Notes: generated from the letters alone by a model not told the origin. 64,000 nucleotides of DNA from Tropicimonas sediminicola (GCF_900188335.1 NZ_FZOY01000001.1:372001-436000), one strand, 5' to 3'; shown: positions 17,907 through 29,261, counted from the first letter of the stretch. Made by a program: numbers and translations.

Positions 17907-18146
17907 CTATTCCGGGCGCGGCGCCGGTTTCACCATCCGGTGCACGATCCGCCGCGCCAGCGGGGCCACGAAGATCACCACCGGAAAGGCGATCGCCCAA
18001 GCGGCGATCCAGCTCGACAGCCAGATCGGCAGGAAGCCCTCGACAAGGCCGATGGCGCGCAGCGTCGACACGCCGGAGACGATCAGCGACATCATCCCCG
18101 AAAGGACGAGCGAGAACAGGTAATGTTCGTAACGTGCGGGAATCAT
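17907..18146 (-). CDS. DUF2798 family small membrane protein
   Basis: A 79-residue protein with two hydrophobic helices, LFSLVLSGMMSLIVSGVSTL and WLSSWIAAWAIAFPVVIFVA, and the family ending PLARRIVHRMV. Such DUF2798 proteins have two transmembrane segments and no assigned function. It is a single gene converging with the crotonase. Confidence 0.8.
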   Translation of the reverse strand: MIPARYEHYLFSLVLSGMMSLIVSGVSTLRAIGLVEGFLPIWLSSWIAAWAIAFPVVIFVAPLARRIVHRMVKPAPRPE

Positions 18147-18258
18147 TCGGGCCTCGTTTGCTCCGCCCGACCGTTACGCCGAAACCGCGCGTCCGGGAAG
18201 CCGCATCCGCGCAGGCCCGCTGTGCACCCTTGCCGGGACCATGCGGGCCCGTGCCGGC

Positions 18259-18861
18259 TCAGGGCAGTTCGGCCGCGGGAATCATCGGGAAGAACACGCC
18301 GCCCGACCACAGGCCGAACCATTCCTCGCCCCTGTGCGGATGGTGCGCGCCGCGCTCGACCAGCCGGTAGAATGTCTTGCGGTCGATCAGCGCCTCGAGA
18401 TTGACCCGCACCAGCACGTAGGGCGCGGGCTCGCCGGTCTCGGGATCGCGCACGACCCGGATCGGGTGCTCCGGCCCCGCGGTCACACTGTCGCCCACGT
18501 TGGTGGTGAAGCTGATCACCTGGCTGTCGCCCTCGCCTGCGACATTGGCGTCGACCGCCACGAAGGGCGCGTCCTCGACACGGATCCCGACCTTCTCGAC
18601 CGGCGTGACCAGGAAATAGGCGTCGCCGTCCCTGCGCAGGATCGTCGAGAAGAGCCGCACCAGCGGCGCCCTGCCGATCGGGGTGCCGTTGTAGAACCAG
18701 GTGCCGTCGCGGCGGATTTCCATATCCAGATCGCCGCAGAACGGCGGATCCCAGAGGTGCACCGGCGGCAGACCGCCGCTTTTCGCGGCCTTTCCCGAAG
18801 CGGCTGCAAGGCTTTCCGCCGTGGCTGTGGCCCGACCTGTCCCCGATCCCGTTTTTGTCAT
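18259..18861 (-). CDS. DUF1285 domain protein
   Basis: A 200-residue cytosolic protein. After a low-complexity N-terminus come [40 protein letters not shown] and [19 protein letters not shown], which are hallmarks of DUF1285. Function is unknown in the literature I can recall; structures show beta-rich folds. It is divergent from the MoxR operon with 59 bases between the starts. The same gene neighbourhood is frequent in alphaproteobacteria, so a role connected to that operon is plausible. Confidence 0.85.
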   Translation of the reverse strand: MTKTGSGTGRATATAESLAAASGKAAKSGGLPPVHLWDPPFCGDLDMEIRRDGTWFYNGTPIGRAPLVRLFSTILRRDGDAYFLVTPVEKVGIRVEDAPFVAVDANVAGEGDSQVISFTTNVGDSVTAGPEHPIRVVRDPETGEPAPYVLVRVNLEALIDRKTFYRLVERGAHHPHRGEEWFGLWSGGVFFPMIPAAELP

Positions 18862-18920
18862 TTGTTCCGTCCGGAATATCTGCCTTACTGGTCCCGAGAG
18901 AAAAGCCCGAGGTTCCCGTC

Positions 18921-19924
<1,004 letters not shown>

Positions 19925-19928
<4 letters not shown>

Positions 19929-20830
19929 GCCAGCCTCCCGCCGCAACCCAGTCCGCGCAGGCCGGCCCGCAGCTTCGGACCCGGGCCGAGGGGCTCGCCT
20001 CCGCGCTGCCGCCGCTGCTGGCGCAGGCCGAACACCTCGCCTCCACGGTGCTGCTCGGCTCGCATGGCCGGCGGCGCTCGGGCATGGGAGACGAGTTCTG
20101 GCAATACCGCCCGATCGCCCAAGGCGACGAGGCCCGCGAGATCGACTGGCGCCGCTCGGCCCGGTCGGACGTGCATTTCATCCGCCAGAAGGAATGGCAG
20201 GCCGCGCAGAGCGTGGTGATCTGGGTCGACGGCTCGCGCTCCATGGGCTTCTCCGGCGACCGCAACCGCGCCGCCAAGTCCGACCGCGCCCGGCTGCTGG
20301 CGCTGGCGCTCTCGGTGCTGCTGGTGCGCGCGGGCGAGCGGGTCGGGCTGGCCAACACCGGCGCGCCGCCGCGCGGCGGACAGCTTCAGCTCGTGCGGCT
20401 CGCCGAGGCGCTGACCGGCGAGCTGTCGGAAGAGGATTACGGCACGCCCGAGACGCCGGGCCTTCCGGCCCATGCCCGCGCGGTCTTTCTCTCCGATTTC
20501 ATGGGTGATATCGCCGGCGTCGAGGCCGCGCTCGCCAAGGCCGCCGACCGCGGCGTGCGCGGCGCGCTCTTCCAGATCCTCGATCCGGTCGAGGAGACGT
20601 TCCCGTTTGACGGCCGCACCATCTTCGAGAGCATGGGCGGCACCCTCAGCCACGAAACCCTGAAGGCCGGCGAGCTGAAGGAGCGCTACCTGCAGCGCCT
20701 CGCCGAGCGCAAGGACCGGCTGGAACATCTGGCCCGCGTCTCCGGCTGGCTCTACGATTGCCATCACACCGGAGACAGCGCGCAATCGGCGCTGCTCTGG
20801 CTCTACGCTGCCCTGGAGCGCTCCCGCTGA
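19925..20830 (+). CDS. DUF58 domain protein
   Basis: A 301-residue protein. DUF58 shows FRPIAQGDEAREIDW-like residues (YRPIAQGDEAREIDWRRSAR) and an incomplete VWA fold with VIWVDGSRSMGFSG, where a MIDAS-like D-x-S-x-S is largely kept. The usual partner of MoxR ATPases. It starts at a GTG inside the stop region of moxR and ends at TGATG with the next gene, so translation is coupled at both ends. Confidence 0.9.
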
Positions 20831-23598
20831 TGTGGATGCTCGGCCCCATAGGTTTCACCGCGCCCCTGCTGCTGCTGGGGCTGATCGCGCTGCCGATCCT
20901 CTGGATCATCCTGCGGGCGGTGCCGCCGGCGCCGATCCGCCGCCGCTTTCCCGGCGTGGCGCTGTTGCTCGGCCTGACCGACGACGAGACCCAGACCGAC
21001 CGCACGCCCTGGTGGCTGCTGCTGCTCCGGATGCTGGCCGCCGCCGCGGTGATCGTCGGCTTCGCCGGCCCGGTTCTGAACCCGCAGGTCGAGGAGACGG
21101 GCAGCGGCCCGCTGCTCGCGGTGGTCGACGCCACCTGGGCCGACGCACCGGACTGGTCGCGCCGGCAGGACCGGCTCGCCGCGCTCATCGAGGAGGCCGG
21201 GCGCTCCGGCCGTCCGGTGGCGCTGGTGCAGCTGACCGACCTGCCGCCCGGCCCGCCCGAGTTCCTCTCCGCCGACCGCTGGGTCAGCCGCATCGCCGGC
21301 CTCGCGCCGCAGCCCTGGGAGCCCGACCCCGAGGCGCAGGAAGCCTGGCTCGCGGGGCTCGGCGACGCGCGGTTCGACACCGTCTGGCTCTCCGACGGGC
21401 TGGCCCGCGCCAGCCGCGCTCCGCTGCTGGAGGCGCTGGAGGCGCGCGGCGACGTCCGGGTGATCGAGGGCGGCCGCCCGGCGCTCGGCCTCGCCCCGGT
21501 GCTCTACGAGGACGGCGAGGTGAAGCTCTCGGGCCTGCGCGCGATCACCGCCAGCGAGGCGGAAGTCGCCGTCTCCGCCATCGGCCTCGACCCCGCCGGC
21601 ACCGAGCGCGCGCTTGCCGCCGCCACGCTGACCTTCGAGGCCGGCGCGGCCGGTGCCGAGACCGCGCTGGCGCTGCCGCACGAACTGCGCAACCGGGTGA
21701 CCCGGTTCGAAATCGCCGGCCATCGCTCCGCCGCCGCCGTCAGCCTCACCGACGACAGCCTGCGCCGCCGCGAGGTTGCGCTGATCGCCGGACGTGACGA
21801 CCGCGAGGGGCTGGAGCTGCTCTCGCCGTTGCACTACCTCGAACAGGCGCTGGCCCCCACCGCCGAGCTGCTGCACGGCGGGCTGACCGACATTCTGCCG
21901 GCCAATCCCGACGCCATCATTCTCGCCGATGTCGCCCAGCTCGCTCCGGCCGAGCAGGCGGCGCTGACCGAATGGGTCGAGGAGGGCGGCCTGCTGGTGC
22001 GCTTCGCCGGCCCGCGGCTCGCATCCTCCGAGGTCAGCCGTACCGAGCTCGACCCGCTGATGCCGGTGCGCCTGCGCGAAGGCGGACGCAGCGTCGGCGG
22101 CGCGATGAGCTGGGGCGAGCCACGCGCCCTGCGCCCCTTCGCCGAGGGCTCGCCCTTCTACGGGCTGGAGGTGCCGCAGGAGGTCACCGTGCAATCGCAG
22201 GTCATGGCCCAGCCGGACCCGGAACTCGGCGAGCGGGTGATCGCCGCGCTGGCCGACGGCACGCCGCTGGTCACCCGCCGCGGGATCGGAGCGGGGCAGG
22301 TGGTGCTGTTCCACGTCACCGCCAATGCCGAGTGGTCGACCCTGCCGCTCTCCGGCCTCTTCGTGCAGATGCTCGAACGTCTCGCCGTCTCCACCCGCCC
22401 GGCCAGCCCCTCGGCCGAGGATCTCGCCGGCACTACCTGGACCGCCGACGCGGTGCTCGACGGCTTCGGCGAGCTGCAACCGGCCGAGACGCTGCCCGGC
22501 GTGCCCGGCGAACGCCTCGCCTCCCGCGCCTTCGGCCCCGACATGCCGCCCGGCCTCTACACCGGCGGCGACCGCCGCATCGCGCTCAACGTGCTCGCCG
22601 CCGACGATGTGCTCGAACCCGCCGCATGGCCGGCCCGCATCCCGGTCGAGGGGCTCGCCATCGCCCGCGAGACCCGCCTTGCCGGCCCGGTCCTGGCGCT
22701 GGCGCTGCTCCTGCTCGCGGCCGACCTCGTCGCCTCGCTCTGGCTGTCCGGACGGTTGCGCGGCGGGCAGGGCGGAGCGGTCGCGCTGCTGGCGCTGGCG
22801 CTCATGGCCCCCGCGCCCCCGGCCAGCGCGCAGGAGGCCGACGAGGCCCGCGCCCTGCTGGCCACCACCGAGGTCGTGCTCGCCCACGTGGTGACCGGCG
22901 ACCAAAGTATCGACCGCCTCGCGCAGGCCGGGCTCACCGGGCTCGGAGAGGCGCTCTACACCCGCACCTCGGTCGAGCCCGCGCAGCCGATGGCGGTCAA
23001 TCTCGAGACCGACGAGCTCGCCTTCTACCCGTTCCTCTACTGGCCGGTGACCGAGGGCCAGCCGATCCCCTCCGCCGAGGCCTATTCCCGGCTCAACCGC
23101 TACCTGCGCTCGGGCGGCATGATCCTGTTCGACACCCGCGACGGCGACATCGGCGGCTTCGGCTCGGCCACGCCCACCGGGCGCAAGCTGCAGCAGCTCG
23201 CCGGCCCGCTCGACATTCCGCCGCTGGAGCCGCTGCCGCAGGACCACGTGCTCACCCGCACCTTCTACCTGCTGCAGGACTTCCCAGGCCGCTACACCTC
23301 CCGCGATGTCTGGGTCGAGGCGGCGCCGGCCGACGCCGAGAAGGTCGAGGGCATGCCCTTCCGCAACCTCAACGACGGCGTGACCCCGGTGGTGATCGGC
23401 GGCAACGACTGGGCCTCTGCCTGGGCTGTGGACGCCTCGGGCATGCCGCTCTACCCGGTGGGCCGCGGCTTCGCCGGTGAGCGGCAGCGCGAGCTTGCCC
23501 TGCGCTTCGGCGTCAACCTCGTGATGCATGTGCTGACCGGCAACTACAAATCCGACCAGGTCCACGTGCCCGCACTGCTCGACAGGCTCGGCCAATGA
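20830..23598 (+). CDS. BatA-like / DUF4159 membrane protein
   Basis: A 922-residue inner-membrane protein. The first 85 residues have two helices of the BatA aerotolerance N-terminal type (GFTAPLLLLGLIALPILWII and WWLLLLRMLAAAAVIVGFAG). The middle has a glutamine-amidotransferase-like region and another helix near residue 630 (PVLALALLLLAADLVASLWL). The C-terminal 220 residues are DUF4159 (AYSRLNRYLRSGGMILFDTR). It probably forms an envelope complex with the DUF58 and VWA-like neighbours. Its stop overlaps the next start by four bases. Confidence 0.9.
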   Translation: MWMLGPIGFTAPLLLLGLIALPILWIILRAVPPAPIRRRFPGVALLLGLTDDETQTDRTPWWLLLLRMLAAAAVIVGFAGPVLNPQVEETGSGPLLAVVDATWADAPDWSRRQDRLAALIEEAGRSGRPVALVQLTDLPPGPPEFLSADRWVSRIAGLAPQPWEPDPEAQEAWLAGLGDARFDTVWLSDGLARASRAPLLEALEARGDVRVIEGGRPALGLAPVLYEDGEVKLSGLRAITASEAEVAVSAIGLDPAGTERALAAATLTFEAGAAGAETALALPHELRNRVTRFEIAGHRSAAAVSLTDDSLRRREVALIAGRDDREGLELLSPLHYLEQALAPTAELLHGGLTDILPANPDAIILADVAQLAPAEQAALTEWVEEGGLLVRFAGPRLASSEVSRTELDPLMPVRLREGGRSVGGAMSWGEPRALRPFAEGSPFYGLEVPQEVTVQSQVMAQPDPELGERVIAALADGTPLVTRRGIGAGQVVLFHVTANAEWSTLPLSGLFVQMLERLAVSTRPASPSAEDLAGTTWTADAVLDGFGELQPAETLPGVPGERLASRAFGPDMPPGLYTGGDRRIALNVLAADDVLEPAAWPARIPVEGLAIARETRLAGPVLALALLLLAADLVASLWLSGRLRGGQGGAVALLALALMAPAPPASAQEADEARALLATTEVVLAHVVTGDQSIDRLAQAGLTGLGEALYTRTSVEPAQPMAVNLETDELAFYPFLYWPVTEGQPIPSAEAYSRLNRYLRSGGMILFDTRDGDIGGFGSATPTGRKLQQLAGPLDIPPLEPLPQDHVLTRTFYLLQDFPGRYTSRDVWVEAAPADAEKVEGMPFRNLNDGVTPVVIGGNDWASAWAVDASGMPLYPVGRGFAGERQRELALRFGVNLVMHVLTGNYKSDQVHVPALLDRLGQ

Positions 23599-25682
23599 AC
23601 GGCGCATCCGACATCCTCTTCGACCCGCTCCTGCCCTGGCCCGCCGTCTGGGCCGCCTGCGCGTTGTCGCTCGCCTTCGTGGCGCTCGGCCTCTGGCGCG
23701 GCCTGCGCGGCTGGTGGCTCCGGGCGCTCGCCGCCGCGGCGCTGCTTGTCGCCATCGCCAACCCGTCCTTCCAGGTCGAGGACCGCGCGCCGCTCACCGA
23801 CATCGTGCTGCTGGTGGTCGACCGCACCGCCAGCCAGCAGATCGCCGACCGTGCCGAGCAGACCGACGCCGCCGTGGAGCGCATCACCGCCGCCGTCGCG
23901 GCCCTGCCCGACACCGAGCTGCGCACCGTCACCCTGCGCGACGGCGCCGACAACGCCGGTTCGCTGGCGATGACCGCGCTCTCCGAGCTGCTGGCCGAGG
24001 AGCCACGCGGCCGCATCGCCGGCGCGATCCTGGTGAGCGACGGCCAGGTCCACGACGTCGAGCGCGCACCCGACCTGCCGGCGCCGCTGCACCTGCTGCT
24101 GACCGGCCACGACACCGACTGGGACCGCCGGCTGATGGTCCGCAACGCGCCCTCCTTCGCCATCGTCGGCGAACAGCTCACGCTCACCCTGCGGATCGAG
24201 GACAGCGGCGCGGTGCCCGAAGAGGTCGCCCAGTCCGGTCTTGCCCAGCTCGCCATCGCCATCGACGGCGGCGAGCCGATGCCCTTCACCGTGCCGGTGG
24301 GCCAGGATCTCGAACTGCCGCTGACACTGCCCCACGGCGGCATGAACGTGGTGCAGATCGAGGTCGCCGCCACCGAGGGCGAGCTGACCGAGCGCAACAA
24401 CGCTGCCGTGGTGCAGATCAACGGCGTGCGCGACCGCCTGCGGGTGCTGCTGGTCTCCGGCGAGCCCCATGCCGGCGAGCGCACCTGGCGCAACCTGCTG
24501 AAATCCGACAGCTCGGTCGATCTCGTCCACTTTACCATCCTGCGCCCGCCCGAGAAGCAGGATGGCGTGCCGGTGACCGAGCTCTCGCTCATCGCCTTCC
24601 CGACCCGCGAGCTGTTTCTCGAAAAGGTCGACGAGTTCGACCTGATCATCTTCGACCGCTACAAGCGCCGCGGCATCCTGCCGATGATCTACCTCGAGAA
24701 CGTCGTCTCCTATGTCGAGCGCGGCGGCGCCGTGCTGGTCGCCGCGGGTCCCGATTTCGCCGGGGCGGAGAGCATCTACCGCTCGCCGCTCGCCGAGGCG
24801 CTGCCCGCCGCGCCCTCCGCCCGCGTGCTCGAACAGGGCTACCGCCCGCAGATCACCGACACCGGCCACAAGCACCCCGTCACCGAAGGGCTCGAGGCGC
24901 TCGCCCCGCCGCCCGAGGACGGCGCCGAAGGCCCCGGCTGGGGCCGCTGGTTCCGGCTTGTCGACCTGCTGCCCGAGAGCGGCCAGACCGTGATGAGCGG
25001 CCCCGACGACCGCCCGCTGCTGATCCTCGACCGGGTCGGCGAGGGCCGGGTGGCCCTGCTCGCCTCCGATCACGCCTGGCTCTGGTCGCGCGGCTTCGAG
25101 GGGGGCGGCCCGCAGCTCGAACTGCTGCGCCGGCTGGCCCACTGGATGATGAAGGAGCCCGAGCTGGAAGAAGAGGCGCTGACCGCCAGCGCCGAGGGGC
25201 TCGACGTCACGCTGACCCGCCGCACGCTGGGCGAGGCGCCCGGCCCGGTCGAGGTCACCGCCCCCGACGGCTCCTCCCGCCTCGTGGAGCTTCGGGAAGC
25301 CAGCCCCGGCCTCTTCATGGGCCAGTTCACCGGGCCCGAGACCGGCCTCTACCGGCTGGCGCAGGACGAGCTGAGCGGCGTCGTCGCTCTCGGCCCGGCG
25401 GCCCCGCGCGAATTCGAGGAGACCATCGCCTCCGGCGCGCCGCTGGCCGATGCGGTCGACGCCCATCGCGGCGGCACCCTGCGGATCGAGGAGGGCCTGC
25501 CCGCCATCCGCCAGGTCCGCGAGGGCCGCAGCGCCGCCGGCCGCGGCTGGATCGGCATCACCCCGCGCGAGGCCTACCGCACCGCCGATGTCACCGTGAT
25601 CCCGCTGGTCGCACCGCTTCTGTTCCTGCTGATGGCCATCGGCCTGACCCTCGGCGCCTGGCTCCGCGAGGGCCGCCGCTGA
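23595..25682 (+). CDS. VWA/amidotransferase-like membrane protein of the MoxR operon
   Basis: A 695-residue membrane protein. Two helices lie at residues about 15-58. A VWA-like domain follows, with IVLLVVDRTASQQIADRAEQ in place of a canonical D-x-S-x-S, so metal binding may be lost. The central part has RLRVLLVSGEPHAGERTWRN and YVERGGAVLVAAGPDFAGAE, a class I amidotransferase-like fold without an obvious nucleophile. A last helix (VIPLVAPLLFLLMAIGLTLG) is at the C-terminus. It is the last gene of the MoxR operon and resembles sequences annotated simply as membrane proteins in Rhodobacterales. Confidence 0.8.
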   Translation: MNGASDILFDPLLPWPAVWAACALSLAFVALGLWRGLRGWWLRALAAAALLVAIANPSFQVEDRAPLTDIVLLVVDRTASQQIADRAEQTDAAVERITAAVAALPDTELRTVTLRDGADNAGSLAMTALSELLAEEPRGRIAGAILVSDGQVHDVERAPDLPAPLHLLLTGHDTDWDRRLMVRNAPSFAIVGEQLTLTLRIEDSGAVPEEVAQSGLAQLAIAIDGGEPMPFTVPVGQDLELPLTLPHGGMNVVQIEVAATEGELTERNNAAVVQINGVRDRLRVLLVSGEPHAGERTWRNLLKSDSSVDLVHFTILRPPEKQDGVPVTELSLIAFPTRELFLEKVDEFDLIIFDRYKRRGILPMIYLENVVSYVERGGAVLVAAGPDFAGAESIYRSPLAEALPAAPSARVLEQGYRPQITDTGHKHPVTEGLEALAPPPEDGAEGPGWGRWFRLVDLLPESGQTVMSGPDDRPLLILDRVGEGRVALLASDHAWLWSRGFEGGGPQLELLRRLAHWMMKEPELEEEALTASAEGLDVTLTRRTLGEAPGPVEVTAPDGSSRLVELREASPGLFMGQFTGPETGLYRLAQDELSGVVALGPAAPREFEETIASGAPLADAVDAHRGGTLRIEEGLPAIRQVREGRSAAGRGWIGITPREAYRTADVTVIPLVAPLLFLLMAIGLTLGAWLREGRR

Positions 25683-25829
25683 CGCGGTCGGGCGGCGCGC
25701 CGCCCGGAACAACTCGCGCCCGGGGCACATGACCTGTGCGCCGCCGCCCGGCTTCCCGCGCGTCGGGCGGCTTGGCGCGGCCGCCGGACAGGACTACATA
25801 GGGGGCTGCGCGACAAGGAGGCAGGGCCC

Positions 25830-26771
25830 TTGGCTCCCATCATTTCCATCACCGACCTGTCCAAGACCTACGAGGGCGGGTTCGAGGCGCTGAAGGGCGT
25901 CAGCCTCGACATCGAGGAGGGCGAGATCCTCGCCCTGCTCGGCCCGAACGGGGCCGGCAAGACCACGCTGATCTCCACGATCTGCGGCCTCGTGAGCCCC
26001 ACGCGCGGCAGCGTCACCGTCGGCGGCCACGACATCCTGCACGAGTACCGCGCCGCCCGCAGCCTCATCGGCCTGGTGCCGCAGGAGATCGCCCTCGAAC
26101 CCTTCGAGAAGGTTATCAACACCGTGCGATTCTCGCGTGGCCTCTTCGGCAAGTCCCGCGACGAGGCGCATATCGAGAAGGTGCTGCGCGCGCTGACCCT
26201 CTGGGACAAGCGCAACAACCGCAACCAGCAGCTCTCGGGCGGCATGAAGCGCCGGGTGATGATCGCCAAGGCGCTCAGCCACGAACCCCGCGTGCTGTTC
26301 CTCGACGAGCCGACCGCCGGCGTCGACGTCACCCTGCGCCGCGAGATGTGGGACCTGGTGCGCGAGCTGCGCGCCAGCGGCGTCACCATCATCCTGACCA
26401 CCCATTACATCGAGGAGGCCGAGGAAATGGCCGACCGGATCGGGGTGATCGACCGCGGCCGCCTGCTGCTGGTGGAGGAAAAGGCGCGCCTGCTGCACCA
26501 GCTCGGCCGCAAGGAACTTCGGCTGGAACTCGGCGAGCCGCTCGACGCCATCCCGGCCGCGCTGGCCGACCACAACCTCACCCTCTCCGAGGACCGGATG
26601 CACCTGAGCTACGCCTTCGATTCCCATGCCGAGCGCACCGGCATGACCCGGCTGCTGGGCGACATCGCCTCCGCCGGTCTCAGCCTGCGCGACCTCTCCA
26701 CCCGGCAGAGCTCGCTGGAGGAGGTCTTCCTGCAACTGGTCCGCGAAGGGCGGGAGGAGGAACGGGCATGA
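25830..26771 (+). CDS. ABC transporter ATP-binding protein (ABC-2 exporter)
   Basis: A 313-residue ATPase: Walker [17 protein letters not shown], signature [18 protein letters not shown], Walker [18 protein letters not shown] and [15 protein letters not shown]. It starts at TTG, supported by AAGGAGG eight bases before it and by conservation of the first strand ([14 protein letters not shown]). Its stop overlaps the permease start (ATGA). The pair should export a lipid, drug or polysaccharide; NodI/NodJ-type and YadG/YadH-type systems look alike, so the substrate is open. Confidence 0.93.
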   Translation: MAPIISITDLSKTYEGGFEALKGVSLDIEEGEILALLGPNGAGKTTLISTICGLVSPTRGSVTVGGHDILHEYRAARSLIGLVPQEIALEPFEKVINTVRFSRGLFGKSRDEAHIEKVLRALTLWDKRNNRNQQLSGGMKRRVMIAKALSHEPRVLFLDEPTAGVDVTLRREMWDLVRELRASGVTIILTTHYIEEAEEMADRIGVIDRGRLLLVEEKARLLHQLGRKELRLELGEPLDAIPAALADHNLTLSEDRMHLSYAFDSHAERTGMTRLLGDIASAGLSLRDLSTRQSSLEEVFLQLVREGREEERA

Positions 26772-27529
26772 ACTGGAACGCCGTCGCTGCCATCTACCGC
26801 TACGAGATGAACCGCACCTTCCGGACGATCGCGCAGTCCATCGTCTCGCCGGTTCTGTCCACCGTGCTCTACTTCGTCGTCTTCGGCGCCGCCATCGGCG
26901 CGCGGATCGACACCGTTGAAGGGGTCGACTACGGCGCCTTCATCGTGCCGGGGCTGGTGATGCTGACCCTGCTGCAGCAATCGGTCACCAACGCCTCCTT
27001 CGGGATCTATTTCCCCAAGTTCATCGGCACCATCTTCGAGCTGCTCTCGGCGCCGCTCTCCTTCATCGAGATCGTCATCGGCTATGTCGGCGCGGCGGCG
27101 TCCAAGGCGCTGATGATCGCGGTCATCATCCTGATCACCTCGACCTTCTTCGTCGACCTGCACATCGCGCACCCGGTCTGGATGGTGATCTTCCTTCTGC
27201 TCACCGCCGTCAGCTTCGCGCTCATGGGATTCATCATTGGCATCTGGGCCAAGAACTTCGAACAGCTGCAGCTGATCCCGCTCCTGGTGATCACGCCTCT
27301 GGTGTTCCTCGGCGGCGCCTTCTACTCGGTCTCGATGCTGCCGCCGGGCTGGCAGACGGTCACCTATTTCAACCCGGTGCTCTACCTGATCTCGGGCTTC
27401 CGCTGGACCTTCTTCGGCGTCGCCGACGTGCCGGTGGGCCTCTCGATTGCCGCGATCACCGTGTTCCTCGCCGCCTGCCTGGCGGTGATCTGGACCATCT
27501 TCCGCACCGGCTGGCGGATCAAACCCTGA
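26768..27529 (+). CDS. ABC-2 type transporter permease
   Basis: A 253-residue integral membrane protein with about six helices and the ABC-2 signature region [20 protein letters not shown] followed by [14 protein letters not shown]. It pairs with the ATPase just upstream, with which it overlaps by four bases. The sequence is clearly related to the second permease at 28411-29214 (both end in a basic segment plus KP), so the region holds paralogous exporters. Confidence 0.92.
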   Translation: MNWNAVAAIYRYEMNRTFRTIAQSIVSPVLSTVLYFVVFGAAIGARIDTVEGVDYGAFIVPGLVMLTLLQQSVTNASFGIYFPKFIGTIFELLSAPLSFIEIVIGYVGAAASKALMIAVIILITSTFFVDLHIAHPVWMVIFLLLTAVSFALMGFIIGIWAKNFEQLQLIPLLVITPLVFLGGAFYSVSMLPPGWQTVTYFNPVLYLISGFRWTFFGVADVPVGLSIAAITVFLAACLAVIWTIFRTGWRIKP

Positions 27530-27585
27530 TCCCGGCACGCGGGCCGCGCCAGCGGAAGCCCGAAAAAGGCGCCCGGCGCAGAACG

Positions 27586-27612
27586 AAAAAGGGGCGCCCC
27601 AATGGGCGCCCC
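27586..27612 (-). terminator. Rho-independent terminator of gcrA
   Basis: On the minus strand a 9-bp stem GGGGCGCCC / GGGCGCCCC with an ATTG loop is followed directly by TTTTT, about 25 bases past the gcrA stop. This is a classical intrinsic terminator. Confidence 0.85.
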
Positions 27613-27637
27613 TCGAATGTCCAGATTCAGGATCGTG

Positions 27638-28261
27638 TCAGCGGCGCCGGTCGCGGCGCGAGGACATCGGCTGGAACGCCACGCCCACATGCGCCTCGCA
27701 ATAGGGCTTGCCCGCCTGCACCGGCAGGCCGCAGAACCAGAAATCCTCGGTCGCCGGGTCGCCGATCGGCCATTTGCAGGTCCGCTCGGTCAGCTCCATC
27801 AGCGTCAGCCGGCGCGCCTTTTTCTCGACCTCGCGCACCGAGGCCAGCGCCTCGGGGCTGATCTCGTTGGCCGAGGGCTGCGGCGGCAGCGGCTGGCCGG
27901 CGGGAATGATCTGGCGGCGGGCCGGGGAAACCGGCGCCTCGACCGGCTCGGGCTCTGCCTCGGCCACCGGCTCGGCCTTCACCTCCTCGACGGGCTCGGC
28001 CGCCACCGGCGCCTCGCGCACCGGCTTCGGACGCGGCGCCTCGGCCTTCACGGCGGGTTTCTCGGGCACTTCCACCTCGGCGGGCTTCGCCTTTTCGGCC
28101 GTGCCGCCACCGCCGTTGCGGTTCGACAGGCCGAGCCGGTGCACCTTGCCGATCACGGCGTTGCGGGTCACACCGCCAAGCTCCTTGGCGATCTGGCTGG
28201 CGCTCTGGCCTTCGCTCCACATCTTCTTGAGGGTCTCGACGCGCTCTTCGGTCCAGGACAT
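27638..28261 (-). CDS. gcrA: GcrA cell-cycle transcriptional regulator
   Basis: A 207-residue protein. The N-terminal 45 residues are the GcrA DNA-binding part (MSWTEERVETLKKMWSEGQS, then RNAVIGKVHRLGLSNR). A long Pro/Ala/Glu-rich linker follows, and the C-terminus has the cysteine-rich sigma70-binding segment CKWPIGDPATEDFWFCGLPV with PYCEAHV. In Caulobacter GcrA activates promoters bearing CcrM-methylated GANTC sites with sigma70. A sigma70-like promoter lies upstream and a terminator follows, so it is a single-gene unit. Confidence 0.96.
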   Translation of the reverse strand: MSWTEERVETLKKMWSEGQSASQIAKELGGVTRNAVIGKVHRLGLSNRNGGGGTAEKAKPAEVEVPEKPAVKAEAPRPKPVREAPVAAEPVEEVKAEPVAEAEPEPVEAPVSPARRQIIPAGQPLPPQPSANEISPEALASVREVEKKARRLTLMELTERTCKWPIGDPATEDFWFCGLPVQAGKPYCEAHVGVAFQPMSSRRDRRR

Positions 28262-28337
28262 CTGCCAGCCATCTCCAATGGAAAAAAGCGCCCCCGCGGA
28301 AACTCCACGGCGCCGCCCTTACGTTCATCTCGTCCCT

Positions 28338-28366
28338 ATATTAAGACGCGGGCCGTGGGGTTACAA
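28338..28366 (-). promoter_or_regulatory. Putative sigma70 promoter of gcrA
   Basis: On the minus strand TTGTAA (28361-28366) and TAATAT (28338-28343) are 17 bases apart, four of six matches each to consensus. A start near 28331 would leave a leader of about 70 bases before gcrA. It is also within the region upstream of the divergent permease gene. Confidence 0.6.
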
Positions 28367-28410
28367 GCGACCCCCGGCAAGAGGCGGCCAAAGGCAGGAG
28401 GACCAGGTCC

Positions 28411-29214
28411 ATGAACGAACCATCGGCAATGGGCATGCGCCGCTTCGGGCGCATCAACTGGCTGGGCATGAAAACGCTCGCGCGGCGCGAGATGCAGCGA
28501 TTCCTCAGCATCTGGATGCAGACGATCATGGCGCCGCTGGTCACCGCCGGCCTGTTCCTCGCGATCTTCTCGATCGCCATCGGGCCCGGCCGGGGCGAGG
28601 TGATGGGCTTCAGCTACCTGCATTTCATCGCGCCGGGCATCCTGACCATGACGGTGATCCAGAACGCCTTCGCCAATACCTCCTCTTCGCTGCTGGTCTC
28701 CAAGGTGCAGGGCAACATCGTCGACACGCTGATGCCGCCGCTCTCGGCCGGCGAGATCGTCGCCGGCTACATCGCCGGCGGGGTCGGGCGGGGGCTCTTC
28801 GTGGCGCTGCCGATCGGGCTGGTGATGATGCCGGTGCTCGGCATCACCGTGCAATCGCCGCTGCTGGCGCTGCTCTTCATCACGCTCGGCGCGGCGCTGA
28901 TGGCCGGGCTCGGCCTGCTGGCGGCGATCTTCGCCAACAAGTTCGACCAGGTCGCGGCGATCTCCAATTTCGTCATCACGCCGCTCTCCTTCCTCTCCGG
29001 CACCTTCTACTCGGTCGAGGCCGTGCCGCCGGTGATGGCGCACCTGCTGCACTGGAACCCGATCTTCTACCTGATCGACGGCGTGCGCTACGGCGTGCTC
29101 GGCATCTCCGACCGCTCGCCGCTGCTCGGCCTCGCGATCCTTTCCACGGTCACGGCGATCATCATCGTCTGGTGCTGGCACTGGGTGCGCCGCGGCTACC
29201 GCCTCAAGCCCTGA
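28411..29214 (+). CDS. ABC-2 type permease without adjacent ATPase
   Basis: A 267-residue membrane protein with six or so helices, and a C-terminal region with PLSFLSGTFYSVEAVPPVMA and LLHWNPIFYLIDGVRYGVLG typical of ABC-2 permeases. No ATPase gene touches it: gcrA lies on the other strand upstream and argD downstream. It may work with the ATPase at 25830-26771 or with the orphan ATPase at 11041-11985. Both suggestions are inferences. The arginine-rich leader ORF begins 47 bases after its stop. Confidence 0.9.
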   Translation: MNEPSAMGMRRFGRINWLGMKTLARREMQRFLSIWMQTIMAPLVTAGLFLAIFSIAIGPGRGEVMGFSYLHFIAPGILTMTVIQNAFANTSSSLLVSKVQGNIVDTLMPPLSAGEIVAGYIAGGVGRGLFVALPIGLVMMPVLGITVQSPLLALLFITLGAALMAGLGLLAAIFANKFDQVAAISNFVITPLSFLSGTFYSVEAVPPVMAHLLHWNPIFYLIDGVRYGVLGISDRSPLLGLAILSTVTAIIIVWCWHWVRRGYRLKP

Positions 29215-29261
29215 CCGGAAACCTCTGGTGCGGCGGCGCGTTCTGCGCTAGACGCCGCGCA

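Noticed and set aside
20803-25730. Two long antisense open frames over the DUF4159 and VWA-like genes
   Set aside because: Same codon-bias effect; the plus-strand proteins have clear membrane helices, domains and overlapping starts.
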